DNA of 29,753 nt from HGM04593 sp045533955. GTDB lineage: Bacteria > Bacteroidota > Bacteroidia > Bacteroidales > Bacteroidaceae. The notes beneath the pieces are model-generated. The model had not been told where the DNA came from. It saw only the letters and a program-made list of their open reading frames with translations, and made no database searches. Below are positions 6,233 through 14,523 of the stretch, in pieces. The position numbers were made by a program, and so were the translations under genes. The DNA is taken from NCBI GenBank assembly GCA_045533955.1, contig JAZSIU010000070.1:1-29753 (forward strand). Direction: 5' to 3'. Every line of letters begins with the position of its first letter. The first letter of the stretch is position 1.

Positions 6233-9010
6233 TTATAGTTTCTCTCTCAGATAATGTCCCGTGTGCGAGCCCTCGCACGCAGCAACCTCCTCGGGCGTGC
6301 CGCACGCAACAAGATTACCGCCCTTTTCGCCGCCGTCGGGCCCGAGGTCAATGAGATAATCGGCACATTTTATTACGTCCATATTATGCTCGATGATAAC
6401 CAGCGTGTGTCCGCGGTCGATGAGGCGGCGGAAACTCTCGAGCAACTTTTTAATGTCGTGAAAATGCAGTCCCGTGGTTGGCTCGTCGAAGATGAACATT
6501 GTAGGCTGCTCGCTCTGACGGCTCAGATAGTAGGCAAGCTTTACACGCTGATTCTCGCCACCCGAGAGTGTCGAGGATGATTGTCCCAATTTTATATAGG
6601 CAAGGCCGACATCTTGCAGGGGTTGCAGATTCTGTGCAATCCTGTTCTGTCCGTGCTCTTGAAAGAAATTTATTGCATCGCCGACGGTCATCTCGAGAAT
6701 GTCGTAGATGCTTTTGTCGTGAAATTTTACCTCTAACACCTCATTCTTGAAGCGTCGGCCGTGGCAGGCGTCGCATTCGAGCTGAAGGTCGGCCATAAAT
6801 TGCATTGACACGTTTATTTTTCCCTCGCCCTTGCACTCCTCGCAGCGTCCTCCCTCGGAGTTAAACGAAAAATATCCCGCGCCGAATCCCAACTGCTTGG
6901 CAAGCGGTTGTGAGGCAAAAAGATGGCGAATATCGTCATATACCTTAAGATAGGTGGCGGGGTTCGAACGCGACGATTTTCCAATGGGATTCTGATCGAC
7001 AAACTCCACACCGCTAATCTGTCGCAGTGCTCCGTCGATGCCGTCGTGCTGTCCCGGAGCGTCGCACGAGTGTCCGAAATGACGCATCAGCGCACGGTAG
7101 AGAATGTCGCGCACGAGGGTCGATTTTCCCGAGCCGCTCACACCGCTCACCACCGTCATACAATTCAGCGGAATTCGTACGTCAATCCCCTTGAGGTTAT
7201 TCTCGCGGGCATCTTTTATGTTAATGTAATTGTTGCTCTTGCGGCGAAAAGAGGGTAGGGCGATGGTCTCGGTACCTTGCAGATATTTTGCCGTGTAGCC
7301 GGGGCTGTCGGGGTGAATATCCTGCATATTGCCGCTAAAGACAATGTTACCGCCGTACGAGCCGGCCTTCGGCCCAACGTCTATAATGTAGTCGGCGGCG
7401 CGGATAATCTCCTCGTCGTGCTCGACGACAACTACGGTGTTCCCGAGGTCGCGCAGACGGTAAAGGACGCTTATCAGACGCTCGGTGTCGCGGCTGTGCA
7501 GTCCTATGCTGGGCTCGTCGAGAATATAGAGCGAGCCTACAAGATTGCTTCCCAGCGAGGTAACAAGATTTATTCGCTGGCTCTCGCCGCCCGAGAGTGT
7601 GTTGCTCAGACGGTTCATCGTAAGATATCCCAGCCCGACGTCGATGAGGCAATCGACGCGGTTCTTTATCTCTATGAGTATGCGGCGGGCGGCGGCTGTG
7701 TCGTGCTCGTCAAGAGTAAGTGTGTCGAAAAACTCCTTCAGACGCTCTACGGGCATCTCGACAAGGTCGGTGATGCTCTTTCCGCCCACTTTTACGTAGC
7801 TTGCCTCCTTTTTTAGTCGGCGACCGCCGCATACGGGGCAGATAGGCTTTCCGCGGTAGCGTGCGAGCATCACCCTGTATTGTATCTTATACTGATTCTC
7901 GCGCACCATCTTGAAGAAATTGTCTATGCTTATGCACTCGTCATACTCGGCAATGTAGGGGCCTTTGTGCCACAGATAATCCCGCTGTTCGTCGGTCAGA
8001 TTGTAGTAGGGCTCGAAGATTGGAAAGTCGTCCTTTGGGGCGTGCATACAGAAGGCATTTTTCCACTCGCCCATCTTCTCGCCGCGCCAGCAGAATACTG
8101 CGCCGTCGTAAATGCTGAGTGCCTTGTTGGGCACGACAAGGTTCTCGTCGATGCCGACGATGCGTCCGAAGCCCTCGCACTCGGGGCAGGCGCCTATGGG
8201 CGAATTAAAAGAGAACATCTGCTCGGTGGGCTCCTCGAAAGTCATTCCGTCGGCCTCGAAGCGTATGCTGAAGGTAAGGGGCTCGGCCTCGTCGAGGAAT
8301 TGAATGAGGCAGGTGCCGCCACCCTCGTAGAAGGCAGTCTCGGCCGAGTCGAGCAGGCGGCTGATTGTCTCGGCCGACGATGAGGCCGTAAGACGGTCGA
8401 TGAGCAAATAGGGTGTGTCGCCCTTTTGCGGCTCGTAGTCGTCGATGCGTTTAATCTCGCTGCCTACCCACACGCGCGAGAATCCCTGCTGGCGATATAT
8501 TGCCAGCTGCTCTTCGAGGCTGCGGTCTTTTCTGTGGGCAATGGGCGAGAGAAGCATAAAGCGGCTCCCTTCGGGGCGGCTTTTCATACACTCGACAAGG
8601 TCTTCGGGGTTGTTCTTCTTGACAAGAGCACCGCTTATGGGCGAGTAGGTCTTTCCTATGCGTGCATACAGCAACTTCATATACTCGTAAATCTCGGTGC
8701 TTGTGCCCACCGTCGAGCGGGGATTGCGGTTGTTAACCTTCTGCTCAATGGCTATTGCAGGCGGGATACCCTTTATAAAGTCGCACTCGGGCTTGTTCAT
8801 CTGCCCCAAAAACTGTCGCGCATACGACGAGAGCGACTCTACGTAACGGCGCTGTCCCTCGGCATAAAGCGTGTCGAAGGCAAGCGATGATTTTCCCGAC
8901 CCCGAGAGACCGGTAATTACAACAAACTTACCACGCGGAATATCGACGTCAACATTTTTTAGGTTGTTGACTCTTGCCCCGCGTATAATAATGGAATCCT
9001 TCTCGGCCAT
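6233..9010 (-). CDS. uvrA: Excinuclease ABC subunit A
   Basis: UvrA is the damage-recognition ATPase of nucleotide excision repair; a dimer loads UvrB on lesions. From the ATG at 9010 the protein is 925 residues, normal for UvrA1. It shows a first Walker A (GLSGSGKSS, 34-42), the SSYARQFLGQM and GIPPAIAIEQK stretch, a UvrB-binding region, LSGGESQR and ILDEPSIGLH, a second Walker A (GVSGSGKST), a CEEC...CDAC zinc module, LSGGENQR and FDEPTTGLH. The first zinc module retains only one pair (Cys275/Cys278); the upstream pair seen in E. coli is absent. Starts at 9034 (ATG) and 9049 (GTG) are in frame, but 9010 matches the usual UvrA start and leaves room for a leader behind the TATTTTCG box at 9039-9046. 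Confidence 0.96.
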   Translation of the reverse strand: MAEKDSIIIRGARVNNLKNVDVDIPRGKFVVITGLSGSGKSSLAFDTLYAEGQRRYVESLSSYARQFLGQMNKPECDFIKGIPPAIAIEQKVNNRNPRSTVGTSTEIYEYMKLLYARIGKTYSPISGALVKKNNPEDLVECMKSRPEGSRFMLLSPIAHRKDRSLEEQLAIYRQQGFSRVWVGSEIKRIDDYEPQKGDTPYLLIDRLTASSSAETISRLLDSAETAFYEGGGTCLIQFLDEAEPLTFSIRFEADGMTFEEPTEQMFSFNSPIGACPECEGFGRIVGIDENLVVPNKALSIYDGAVFCWRGEKMGEWKNAFCMHAPKDDFPIFEPYYNLTDEQRDYLWHKGPYIAEYDECISIDNFFKMVRENQYKIQYRVMLARYRGKPICPVCGGRRLKKEASYVKVGGKSITDLVEMPVERLKEFFDTLTLDEHDTAAARRILIEIKNRVDCLIDVGLGYLTMNRLSNTLSGGESQRINLVTSLGSNLVGSLYILDEPSIGLHSRDTERLISVLYRLRDLGNTVVVVEHDEEIIRAADYIIDVGPKAGSYGGNIVFSGNMQDIHPDSPGYTAKYLQGTETIALPSFRRKSNNYINIKDARENNLKGIDVRIPLNCMTVVSGVSGSGKSTLVRDILYRALMRHFGHSCDAPGQHDGIDGALRQISGVEFVDQNPIGKSSRSNPATYLKVYDDIRHLFASQPLAKQLGFGAGYFSFNSEGGRCEECKGEGKINVSMQFMADLQLECDACHGRRFKNEVLEVKFHDKSIYDILEMTVGDAINFFQEHGQNRIAQNLQPLQDVGLAYIKLGQSSSTLSGGENQRVKLAYYLSRQSEQPTMFIFDEPTTGLHFHDIKKLLESFRRLIDRGHTLVIIEHNMDVIKCADYLIDLGPDGGEKGGNLVACGTPEEVAACEGSHTGHYLREKL

Positions 9011-9038
9011 ATTATCTGTATGCTTCTGTTTCATAGCG

Positions 9039-9046
9039 CGAAAATA
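9039..9046 (-). promoter_or_regulatory. Putative promoter -7 box of uvrA
   Basis: On the minus strand the bases read TATTTTCG (consensus TAnnTTCG). Transcription would start near 9033, which makes the ATG at 9010 the first usable start. No clear -33 TTG is visible. Confidence 0.4.
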
Positions 9047-9101
9047 CACAAAAAAGTGCTATCTTATAGAAAAAGTAACGCCGAATAATGCAAAAAATCA
9101 C

Positions 9102-9109
9102 TATCTTCG
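9102..9109 (+). promoter_or_regulatory. Putative promoter -7 box of the GHL10 operon
   Basis: TATCTTCG followed by CA matches the same box used by purL and cls. No TTG is seen at the expected -33 spacing. The resulting leader would be about 285 nt long and contain the whole 9126-9388 element. Confidence 0.5.
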
Positions 9110-9125
9110 CACAAGATTAAGTAAT

Positions 9126-9388
9126 AAGCTGTTTAAATTTTTATCGCCAAGTTTTTTATAGTACAAGATTAGGACGCTTTTTTATTTTTTTAGGGCGTGA
9201 AGTCCCTATTAAACGAGAGTAAGGAATCTTTATTTGCTCTGCCGGGTGCAAGGCCGCCGAGGCGTAACCATCGCAGGTCATACAACTGCAAAAAAGAGAA
9301 AAACCGATATTCTTGAATATAAAAAAACGACGAAACAAACTATACGGCTTTATATAAAACTTTTTTAGAAATTTAAACAGCTTCTAAA
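9126..9388 (+). repeat. Leader element bounded by 15-bp perfect inverted repeats
   Basis: AAGCTGTTTAAATTT at 9126-9140 and its exact reverse complement at 9369-9383 bound a 258-bp segment; the flanking bases TCTAA on the right extend the dispersed motif. Inside are a hairpin TAGGG/CCCTA (9191-9195 with 9204-9208), a GC-rich block (about 9238-9275) and A/T-rich runs. The right repeat ends 15 nt before the ATG at 9399, so folding in the mRNA could close a stem next to the start codon. It resembles element 1-195 in architecture but not in inner sequence. It may be a MITE-like insertion or a regulatory leader. No known riboswitch was recognised. Apart from the promoters at 9039 and 9102, the gap 9011-9398 holds nothing else. 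Confidence 0.5.
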
Positions 9389-9398
9389 TATTTAAAAA

Positions 9399-10898
9399 AT
9401 GAAAAAAATATTCCCAATCTTTTTACTTTTAATATGTTCGCTGATGGCCGGCGCACTCGAGGCTAAAGATGGCAAACACCCCAAGCGCGAGTTTCGCGGA
9501 GCGTGGATTCAGGCCGTCAACGGACAGTTTATGAATATGAGCGAGGCTCGTATGAAGGAGTATCTCACGACAATGCTCGATAATCTTCAGCGTGCCAACA
9601 TAAACGCCATAATTTTTCAGGTGCGTGTCGAGGGCGACGCGCTGTACCAATCGAAAATAGAGCCGTGGAGCCGCTATCTGACGGGTAAGCAGGGTGTCTC
9701 GCCCGGGTGGGACCCTCTGGCCTTTATGGTCGATGAGTGCCATAAACGCAATATGGAGCTTCACGCTTGGATTAACCCCTATCGCGCCCGCACAAAAGGG
9801 ACAACAAAGGTAGCCCCCAACCACCGCAGCGCTCTTAATCCCGAGCGCTTCATTGCCTACGAAGGGCAGCTCTATTTTAATCCTGCATTAAAAGAGAACC
9901 GCGACTATATATGCACCGTGGCACGCGATATTATCTCGCGCTACGACGTTGACGGCCTTCACATTGACGACTATTTCTATCCCTATCCCGTTAAAGGCAA
10001 GGAATTTAACGACGAGGCCGATTTTCGTCGCAGCCGCGCATCCGACCGCGGCGATTGGCGCCGCGAGAATGTGAACCGCCTCATAAAGCAACTGCACGAG
10101 ACGGTGCGCACCACAAAGCCGTGGCTAAAATTCGGTGTCTCGCCATTCGGAATATACCGCAACGCCTCGGCCGACGTCCCCGAGGGTAGTGCCACCAAAG
10201 GCCTTCAAGCCTACGACGAACTTTATGCCGACGTACTCTGCTGGATAAACGAAGGGTGGGTCGATTATTGCATCCCGCAGGTCTATTGGGAGATAGGACA
10301 CAAGGCTGCCGACTACGAGGCACTCGTCGCGTGGTGGGCAAAATATGCCTCGAACCGCCCCCTTTACATAGGGCAGGATGTTAACCGCACAGTGCGCGCC
10401 AAAGACCCGGTAACCCCCGAGCTTCATCAGCAGGCGATGAAAATGAAGCTGCAACGCCAGCAGAAGAACATTCAAGGTTCCTGTCAGTGGGACGCAGCCT
10501 CGGCAGCCAACAACGTCGGACGTTACCGCGATGCCCTCGAGCACTACTATCATCGTTACCCCTCGCTGATGCCTCCCTCGCCCTTTATCGACAAAAAAGC
10601 CCCCAAAAAGGTAAAAGGCGTGCGCCTCATCGACACGAACGACGGCAAGGTTCTTGTGTGGCTCACAGCCGAGAATAAAAAGAAGAATCCGCTCGACGAA
10701 CCGTGGCGATACGTTGTCTATCGCTTCGAGGCAAAAGAAAAAGTCGATATTGACAACCCCGCCAATATAGTGGCAATAACGTCGAATCCCTTCTACAAAC
10801 TGCCCGCCGACGCAGTGGGACGCTGCACATACGTAGTAACCGTGCTCGACCGCCTGCAAAATGAGTCGAAGGGTAAAAAATGCAAAGTTAAACTATAA
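9399..10898 (+). CDS. Secreted glycoside hydrolase-like 10 (GHL10/DUF187) family protein
   Basis: A 499-residue exported protein with a type I signal peptide (about residues 1-22, ending ALEA) and no lipobox, so it is probably periplasmic. The GHL10 TIM-barrel signature follows: FRGAWIQAVNG near 32, a long block with INAIIFQVRVEGDALYQS, GWDPLAFMVDECHKRNMELHAWINPYR, then DYICTVARDIISRYDVDGLHIDDYFYPYP and FGVSPFGIYRN. From about residue 398 a beta-rich fibronectin III-like tail completes the usual two-part architecture. Family members are carbohydrate-active; some are linked to cell-wall glycans, but the substrate here is unknown. It is the first gene of a tight three-gene operon, with a GNAT gene 6 nt downstream. 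Confidence 0.9.
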   Translation: MKKIFPIFLLLICSLMAGALEAKDGKHPKREFRGAWIQAVNGQFMNMSEARMKEYLTTMLDNLQRANINAIIFQVRVEGDALYQSKIEPWSRYLTGKQGVSPGWDPLAFMVDECHKRNMELHAWINPYRARTKGTTKVAPNHRSALNPERFIAYEGQLYFNPALKENRDYICTVARDIISRYDVDGLHIDDYFYPYPVKGKEFNDEADFRRSRASDRGDWRRENVNRLIKQLHETVRTTKPWLKFGVSPFGIYRNASADVPEGSATKGLQAYDELYADVLCWINEGWVDYCIPQVYWEIGHKAADYEALVAWWAKYASNRPLYIGQDVNRTVRAKDPVTPELHQQAMKMKLQRQQKNIQGSCQWDAASAANNVGRYRDALEHYYHRYPSLMPPSPFIDKKAPKKVKGVRLIDTNDGKVLVWLTAENKKKNPLDEPWRYVVYRFEAKEKVDIDNPANIVAITSNPFYKLPADAVGRCTYVVTVLDRLQNESKGKKCKVKL

Positions 10899-10904
10899 TA
10901 TTTT

Positions 10905-11339
10905 ATGTACGAGGATATAAAAATCATTGAGGCTGCCTGCGATAATCTGCAATATGTGCAGCCAATAGCGCGGCTGTTGGGACAGCTCTCATCCACCCCC
11001 GTCCGGTTTAACGAAGAGGCCTACAAGGCGCTCACAAACTCTCAGTCGAGCCGCCTCTATCTGCTGCTGTGCGACGGCGCAGTGTGCGGAATGCTCACCC
11101 TTGCCCACTATCTTGCACCCACGGGCCGCAAACTGTGGATAGAAGATGTTGTCGTCGATAGTGCAATGCGCGGACGCTCCCTCGGACGCAAGCTCGTCGA
11201 GCACGCCATTGCCGAGGCTCGCACAATGGGCGGTACTCTTATGCTCACCTCGAAGCCTGCGCGCGTGGCCGCCAACGCCCTTTATCGCTCGGCAGGGTTC
11301 CAACCAAAAGAGACAAATGTTTATAAAATGAACCTTTAA
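10905..11339 (+). CDS. GNAT family N-acetyltransferase
   Basis: A 144-residue cytoplasmic protein of standard GNAT length. The acetyl-CoA site is seen as IEDVVVDSAMRGRSLGRKLVEHAI (about 83-106), equivalent to the V-x5-R-G-x-G-[I/L]-G motif A, with Ser in place of one Gly. The motif B-like ending ANALYRSAGFQPKETNVYKM closes the fold. It would transfer an acetyl group from acetyl-CoA to an amine; the acceptor cannot be inferred. It starts 6 nt after the GHL10 stop and ends 10 nt before the lipase gene, so all three are almost certainly cotranscribed. Confidence 0.88.
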   Translation: MYEDIKIIEAACDNLQYVQPIARLLGQLSSTPVRFNEEAYKALTNSQSSRLYLLLCDGAVCGMLTLAHYLAPTGRKLWIEDVVVDSAMRGRSLGRKLVEHAIAEARTMGGTLMLTSKPARVAANALYRSAGFQPKETNVYKMNL

Positions 11340-11349
11340 AGAACAGAAT

Positions 11350-12699
11350 ATGAAAGAGATACTGAAAAAATACTCACTGCTGATGCTCGCGCTGATGTTC
11401 GCAGCAGCTTGTAGCAGCGACGAGGGCGACGCAACAGCGCCCGACGCACCCTCAATCGAAGGAGTAGAGTACGAGATACTCTCGGCCGAGGATTTTACGG
11501 CCGAGGAGCTTATGACCAAACTCTTTGCCGACGGCAGCGCCAATCTTGGCGCAGGCCTCGATGCCTCGACACTGCGCACAATGTTCCTCGACGCACTCGG
11601 CAAGCGCACCCGCGAGTTAGAAGAGGCGCTCGGCGTCAAGGGAATAACATTGGGTTACAGAAAAGTAAAATACCTATACAACAGCACCGACCATCAGGGT
11701 AATCCCGTTAAACTATCGTCTGTGGTCTATTGGAACCGCTACAAACTCGATGGCTGGCACGACGTAACCCCCGACAATATATGCCTTGTCGAGCACTACA
11801 CAATAACCTCCGATGCCGAGGCACCCTCGAACAGCTATCCTCTTGAGGCACATATAACAGGTAACAGCGTGGTTGTAATGCCCGACTATCTGGGCTACGG
11901 ACACACAGCCGAGCGTTTGCACCCTTATCTCAACTACGACCTTGCCGCAGTAAACTCAATCGACGCGCTAAAGGCCGCATACGCCATTTGCCACGACCAC
12001 TCCCACGCGATGCTCGCAGGCAGCTGGAGCCTCAGTGTGCTGGGCGCCTCACAGGGTGGCTCGAATGCCCTTGCCGTACACAAATATCTCGACACTGACC
12101 CCGCGCTTGCCCGTCAGTGGCGCTTCTCGCACTCCTACTGTGCCGCCGGAGCCTACTCTCTTGCCGAGACCATTCGCACCTATATGCGTTGGGGCGAGCT
12201 CGAGTATCCCGTTGTGCTCCCGATGGTACTAAAATCAATGCTTGCATCTTACCCCGAGATTATGGGCGCATACAGCGAGGAGGATTTTTACTCTCCCGAG
12301 TATAACGCCATAAAGCCCCTTGTCGATGCAGCCCTCGCCGATAAGGAACATACGACAACGCAAATCAACGCCATCTTCTTCGAGCATTTTGGCCTCGGAG
12401 GCAAGGGAAAAGTCTCTCTGAGGGATATTTTTTCGGCCGAGGCAATGGACTTTTCGTCGCCTATGATGAAGGCTCTCTTTGCCTGCTTCGAGCAGAACGA
12501 CCTTACAAAAGGGTGGACACCCAAGCACCCCGTGAAATTCTATCACAGCAAGGACGATAATGTGGTGCCCTACGAGAATGTCGAGGCGGCAATGGCAGCC
12601 TTTGGAAAAATGGCTACACTGCAAACAGCTCCCGCCTTGACAAAGCACGTCGAGTCGTGCGCAATGTGGATGTTCGCCGTATTTATGGGTGGAATATAA
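11350..12699 (+). CDS. Lipoprotein with secretory-lipase-type alpha/beta hydrolase domain
   Basis: A 449-residue lipoprotein: hydrophobic signal with lipobox ending at Cys21, followed by SSDEGD, which resembles the acidic export signal that sends Bacteroidota lipoproteins to the cell surface. The body is an alpha/beta hydrolase of the fungal-type secretory lipase family: VVVMPDYLGYGHT, then the nucleophile elbow GASQGG with Ser234, the acid Asp403 in HSKDDNVVP, and a likely catalytic His433 near the C terminus. The triad order and spacing are as expected. It probably hydrolyses an ester (lipid or acylated carbohydrate) outside the cell, but the substrate is unknown. It is last in the GHL10-GNAT-lipase operon and is followed by a strong terminator. 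Confidence 0.85.
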   Translation: MKEILKKYSLLMLALMFAAACSSDEGDATAPDAPSIEGVEYEILSAEDFTAEELMTKLFADGSANLGAGLDASTLRTMFLDALGKRTRELEEALGVKGITLGYRKVKYLYNSTDHQGNPVKLSSVVYWNRYKLDGWHDVTPDNICLVEHYTITSDAEAPSNSYPLEAHITGNSVVVMPDYLGYGHTAERLHPYLNYDLAAVNSIDALKAAYAICHDHSHAMLAGSWSLSVLGASQGGSNALAVHKYLDTDPALARQWRFSHSYCAAGAYSLAETIRTYMRWGELEYPVVLPMVLKSMLASYPEIMGAYSEEDFYSPEYNAIKPLVDAALADKEHTTTQINAIFFEHFGLGGKGKVSLRDIFSAEAMDFSSPMMKALFACFEQNDLTKGWTPKHPVKFYHSKDDNVVPYENVEAAMAAFGKMATLQTAPALTKHVESCAMWMFAVFMGGI

Positions 12700-12730
12700 T
12701 AGGAATATTCACTCTTACAGCCCAATACAT

Positions 12731-12779
12731 CTGCACGCTCAAAAGTCGTTAATGACTTTTGAGCGTGCAGATACTTTTT
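12731..12779. terminator. Terminator after the GHL10-GNAT-lipase operon
   Basis: A perfect 17-bp inverted repeat (12731-12747 with 12754-12770) has a 6-nt loop and a T run on the + side. It lies between convergent genes and may also stop the minus-strand sigma factor transcript. Confidence 0.9.
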
Positions 12780-12799
12780 GTTGCTTTTTCTTTAGAATG

Positions 12800-13456
12800 C
12801 TACATTTCTATTTGGTAAAAATTACACTTGTGGCGTTTTTTTAGCTCTAATGTAAGTAAAAGAATTGCGCGCTTTTTGAGCATTGAAATAGTGTCCTGTA
12901 CTCTTTTCGCTGGTAGTGAACGCCAATCTTTATGCTTGCTCTTGACGTGTGGCCATATCTCGTCGGCTGCTTCGAGGGCACTCTTTTCCTCTATTACAAG
13001 CAATCGCAGAATTGTTCTGTCGCGCAGACTGAGCTTTTCGTATGCTTCCCATACGGGTGGCATATCTTCCTCTTCTTCAATGGTGAATTGCGATAATTCC
13101 TGCAATATGGTCGGCTGGTCAATATCTACTCTGATGATTGCATCCTCGCGCCTTTTCTGTGCCGCAAAATAGTGGACGGCACTGCGCGATAGGTAGCTGG
13201 CCAATGATGCTCCGTTGCGTCCTTTGTAGCTGCGCAGTACGTGCCAATCGTTGTGCGATAGGAATTGATAGAATCGGCCCAAAATGTGTCCCGTTCTATT
13301 GCTGTTGAATATAGCAAGGGAGATGTAATTGAGGAATTCGTTGCATTTCTCGTAGAAGAAATATTGGTGAGCCTCCTCGTCTTTTGGCGTTGCTGTAAGA
13401 ATATTTATCCACTCTCTATCATCGACGTTGGCGTATTTGTTTGTTGAACGCTGCAT
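12800..13456 (-). CDS. Sigma-70-like (ECF-type, divergent) RNA polymerase sigma factor
   Basis: From the ATG at 13456 this is a 218-residue, mostly helical, soluble protein. The middle (HNDWHVLRSYKGRNGASLASYLSRSAVHYFAAQKRRE) has the pattern of sigma region 2 (a core-binding helix, then the F/Y-x-G-x-S-x-x-x-[W/Y]-L step). The C-terminal part (YEKLSLRDRTILRLLVIEEKSALEAADEI...KRVQDTISMLKKRA) resembles region 4, the helix-turn-helix that reads the -35 box. An acidic linker (EEEED) separates them. This is ECF architecture, but divergent. A longer in-frame TTG start exists; the ATG is preferred because it begins 7 nt after the stop of the upstream lipoprotein gene. No anti-sigma factor or SusC/D pair is adjacent, unlike most Bacteroidota ECF factors. 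Confidence 0.7.
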   Translation of the reverse strand: MQRSTNKYANVDDREWINILTATPKDEEAHQYFFYEKCNEFLNYISLAIFNSNRTGHILGRFYQFLSHNDWHVLRSYKGRNGASLASYLSRSAVHYFAAQKRREDAIIRVDIDQPTILQELSQFTIEEEEDMPPVWEAYEKLSLRDRTILRLLVIEEKSALEAADEIWPHVKSKHKDWRSLPAKRVQDTISMLKKRAILLLTLELKKRHKCNFYQIEM

Positions 13457-13463
13457 AGTCTCT

Positions 13464-14390
13464 TTATTTGCGGAATGTAAAAGAGTATTCAAGGTAGTTG
13501 TCGGCTACGGCCGAGTATTCGAGTATGCTGCCGGGAATTTCGTTTATGCTGTAGTCGAGAATGTATGATTGCAGGGGGTATTGACGGCCGTCAATTTTCT
13601 CGTAACCATTGTAGCTGAGTGTCTCTAACTTATACGGGGTTGTCTTGCCAAAGAATCCCATTGCTGCATATATCTTGGGGTTGTGCCCATAGACGAATGC
13701 CAGAGGGTTGAATCCGTTGTCCGAGATTACCTCGCGGTCGTTGTAGGTGTATTCGTAAGTGTCGTGGGTGAGATTGCTGGCGTTGATGCTCTGATTGTGT
13801 ATGGTTGCTTGTATCATACACTCGCCGCTCCAACGATAGGTGTAGGTTGTTTCGTTGTTTGTGTCGCGTATCGAGCTGCCTGTGCAGTAGTCTTGCGAGT
13901 AGGTGAAATTGCGATGGTATGAACTTATCTCGCTCTTTCCATTCTGATTGTGCTTTTTCATAATCTCGATACTGCTTATGTAGTCGCCCAAGAATGTTGC
14001 ATTCTCGGTGATTGTGTCTTTGTAGGCAGCGCCTTTTGAGCTTTTGTAATTGACGTATATTGTGCTTACCAAACGACGGTTATTGTTAAAATCTATATAA
14101 TAGTCAATTTTGCCGCTTGTGCTCTCGGTGATTGTCAGGCCGTCGTTCTTTTTTATTGTTTGCTTGCAACTGTAACTTTTTATGGTATTGTCGCTGTTGT
14201 ATTTGAATGTCCAATCCTCTTGTGTCGTTGCATTGTCGGTGGCGCTGCGGAACGTCATTTTAGAGGGATAGAAAGGTACTTTGTCTTGTGCCTGATAGGG
14301 GTCGAAACTATCGCTGTCGCTACCACAAGATGTCATTATAAATGCTACCGAAAGAGTGGCCAAAATGTATGCAAATTTTCTTATTTTCAT
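13464..14390 (-). CDS. Putative surface lipoprotein, DUF4595-like
   Basis: A 308-residue exported lipoprotein. The signal MKIRKFAYILATLSVAFIMTSC ends with a lipobox at Cys22, and the following GSDSDSFD fits the Bacteroidota surface-export pattern. The body is beta-rich with repeated short strands of the type Y-x-Y-x and N-x-T (NYKSSKG, YHRNFTYSQDY, TYTYRWSGE, YEYTYNDREV), reminiscent of the Bacteroidota DUF4595 lipoproteins. No enzyme motif is visible. It is the first gene of a two-gene operon with the sigma factor 7 nt downstream, suggesting the two are expressed together. The product class (lipoprotein) is secure; the family name is tentative. Confidence 0.72.
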   Translation of the reverse strand: MKIRKFAYILATLSVAFIMTSCGSDSDSFDPYQAQDKVPFYPSKMTFRSATDNATTQEDWTFKYNSDNTIKSYSCKQTIKKNDGLTITESTSGKIDYYIDFNNNRRLVSTIYVNYKSSKGAAYKDTITENATFLGDYISSIEIMKKHNQNGKSEISSYHRNFTYSQDYCTGSSIRDTNNETTYTYRWSGECMIQATIHNQSINASNLTHDTYEYTYNDREVISDNGFNPLAFVYGHNPKIYAAMGFFGKTTPYKLETLSYNGYEKIDGRQYPLQSYILDYSINEIPGSILEYSAVADNYLEYSFTFRK

Positions 14391-14432
14391 AGTTTTTAGG
14401 AATTTATGTTTTTCTCGATTAGGATTATTTTG

Positions 14433-14440
14433 CGAAAATA
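14433..14440 (-). promoter_or_regulatory. Putative promoter -7 box of the lipoprotein-sigma operon
   Basis: The minus strand reads TATTTTCG followed by CA. Transcription would start near 14427, leaving a 37-nt leader. No convincing -33 TTG is present, which would fit dependence on an alternative sigma factor but does not prove it. Confidence 0.42.
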
Positions 14441-14523
14441 CAATAAAATTAGTGAATTGCGCTAATATGCCGAGAATTTAAACTTTTTTAATCTTTTTTC
14501 CTCGGCCCGGTTGTCTCTTTTTC

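Noticed and set aside
9011..9049. N-terminal extension of UvrA from GTG 9049 or ATG 9034
   Set aside because: The -7 box at 9039-9046 would place the transcript start near 9033, and the family normally starts close to the IIIRGAR segment.
9156..9338. Minus-strand 60-codon frame in the GHL10 leader
   Set aside because: It lies wholly inside the segment bounded by inverted repeats, starts without a promoter and has no recognisable family; treated as part of the repeat.
9126..9388. Known riboswitch (cobalamin, TPP or lysine type) in the GHL10 leader
   Set aside because: The GC-rich block near 9238-9275 looked suggestive, but none of the conserved core strings could be found.
13457..13492. N-terminal extension of the sigma factor from a TTG start
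   Set aside because: The extension would overlap the end of the upstream lipoprotein gene; the ATG at 13456 lies 7 nt after its stop and gives a normal length.
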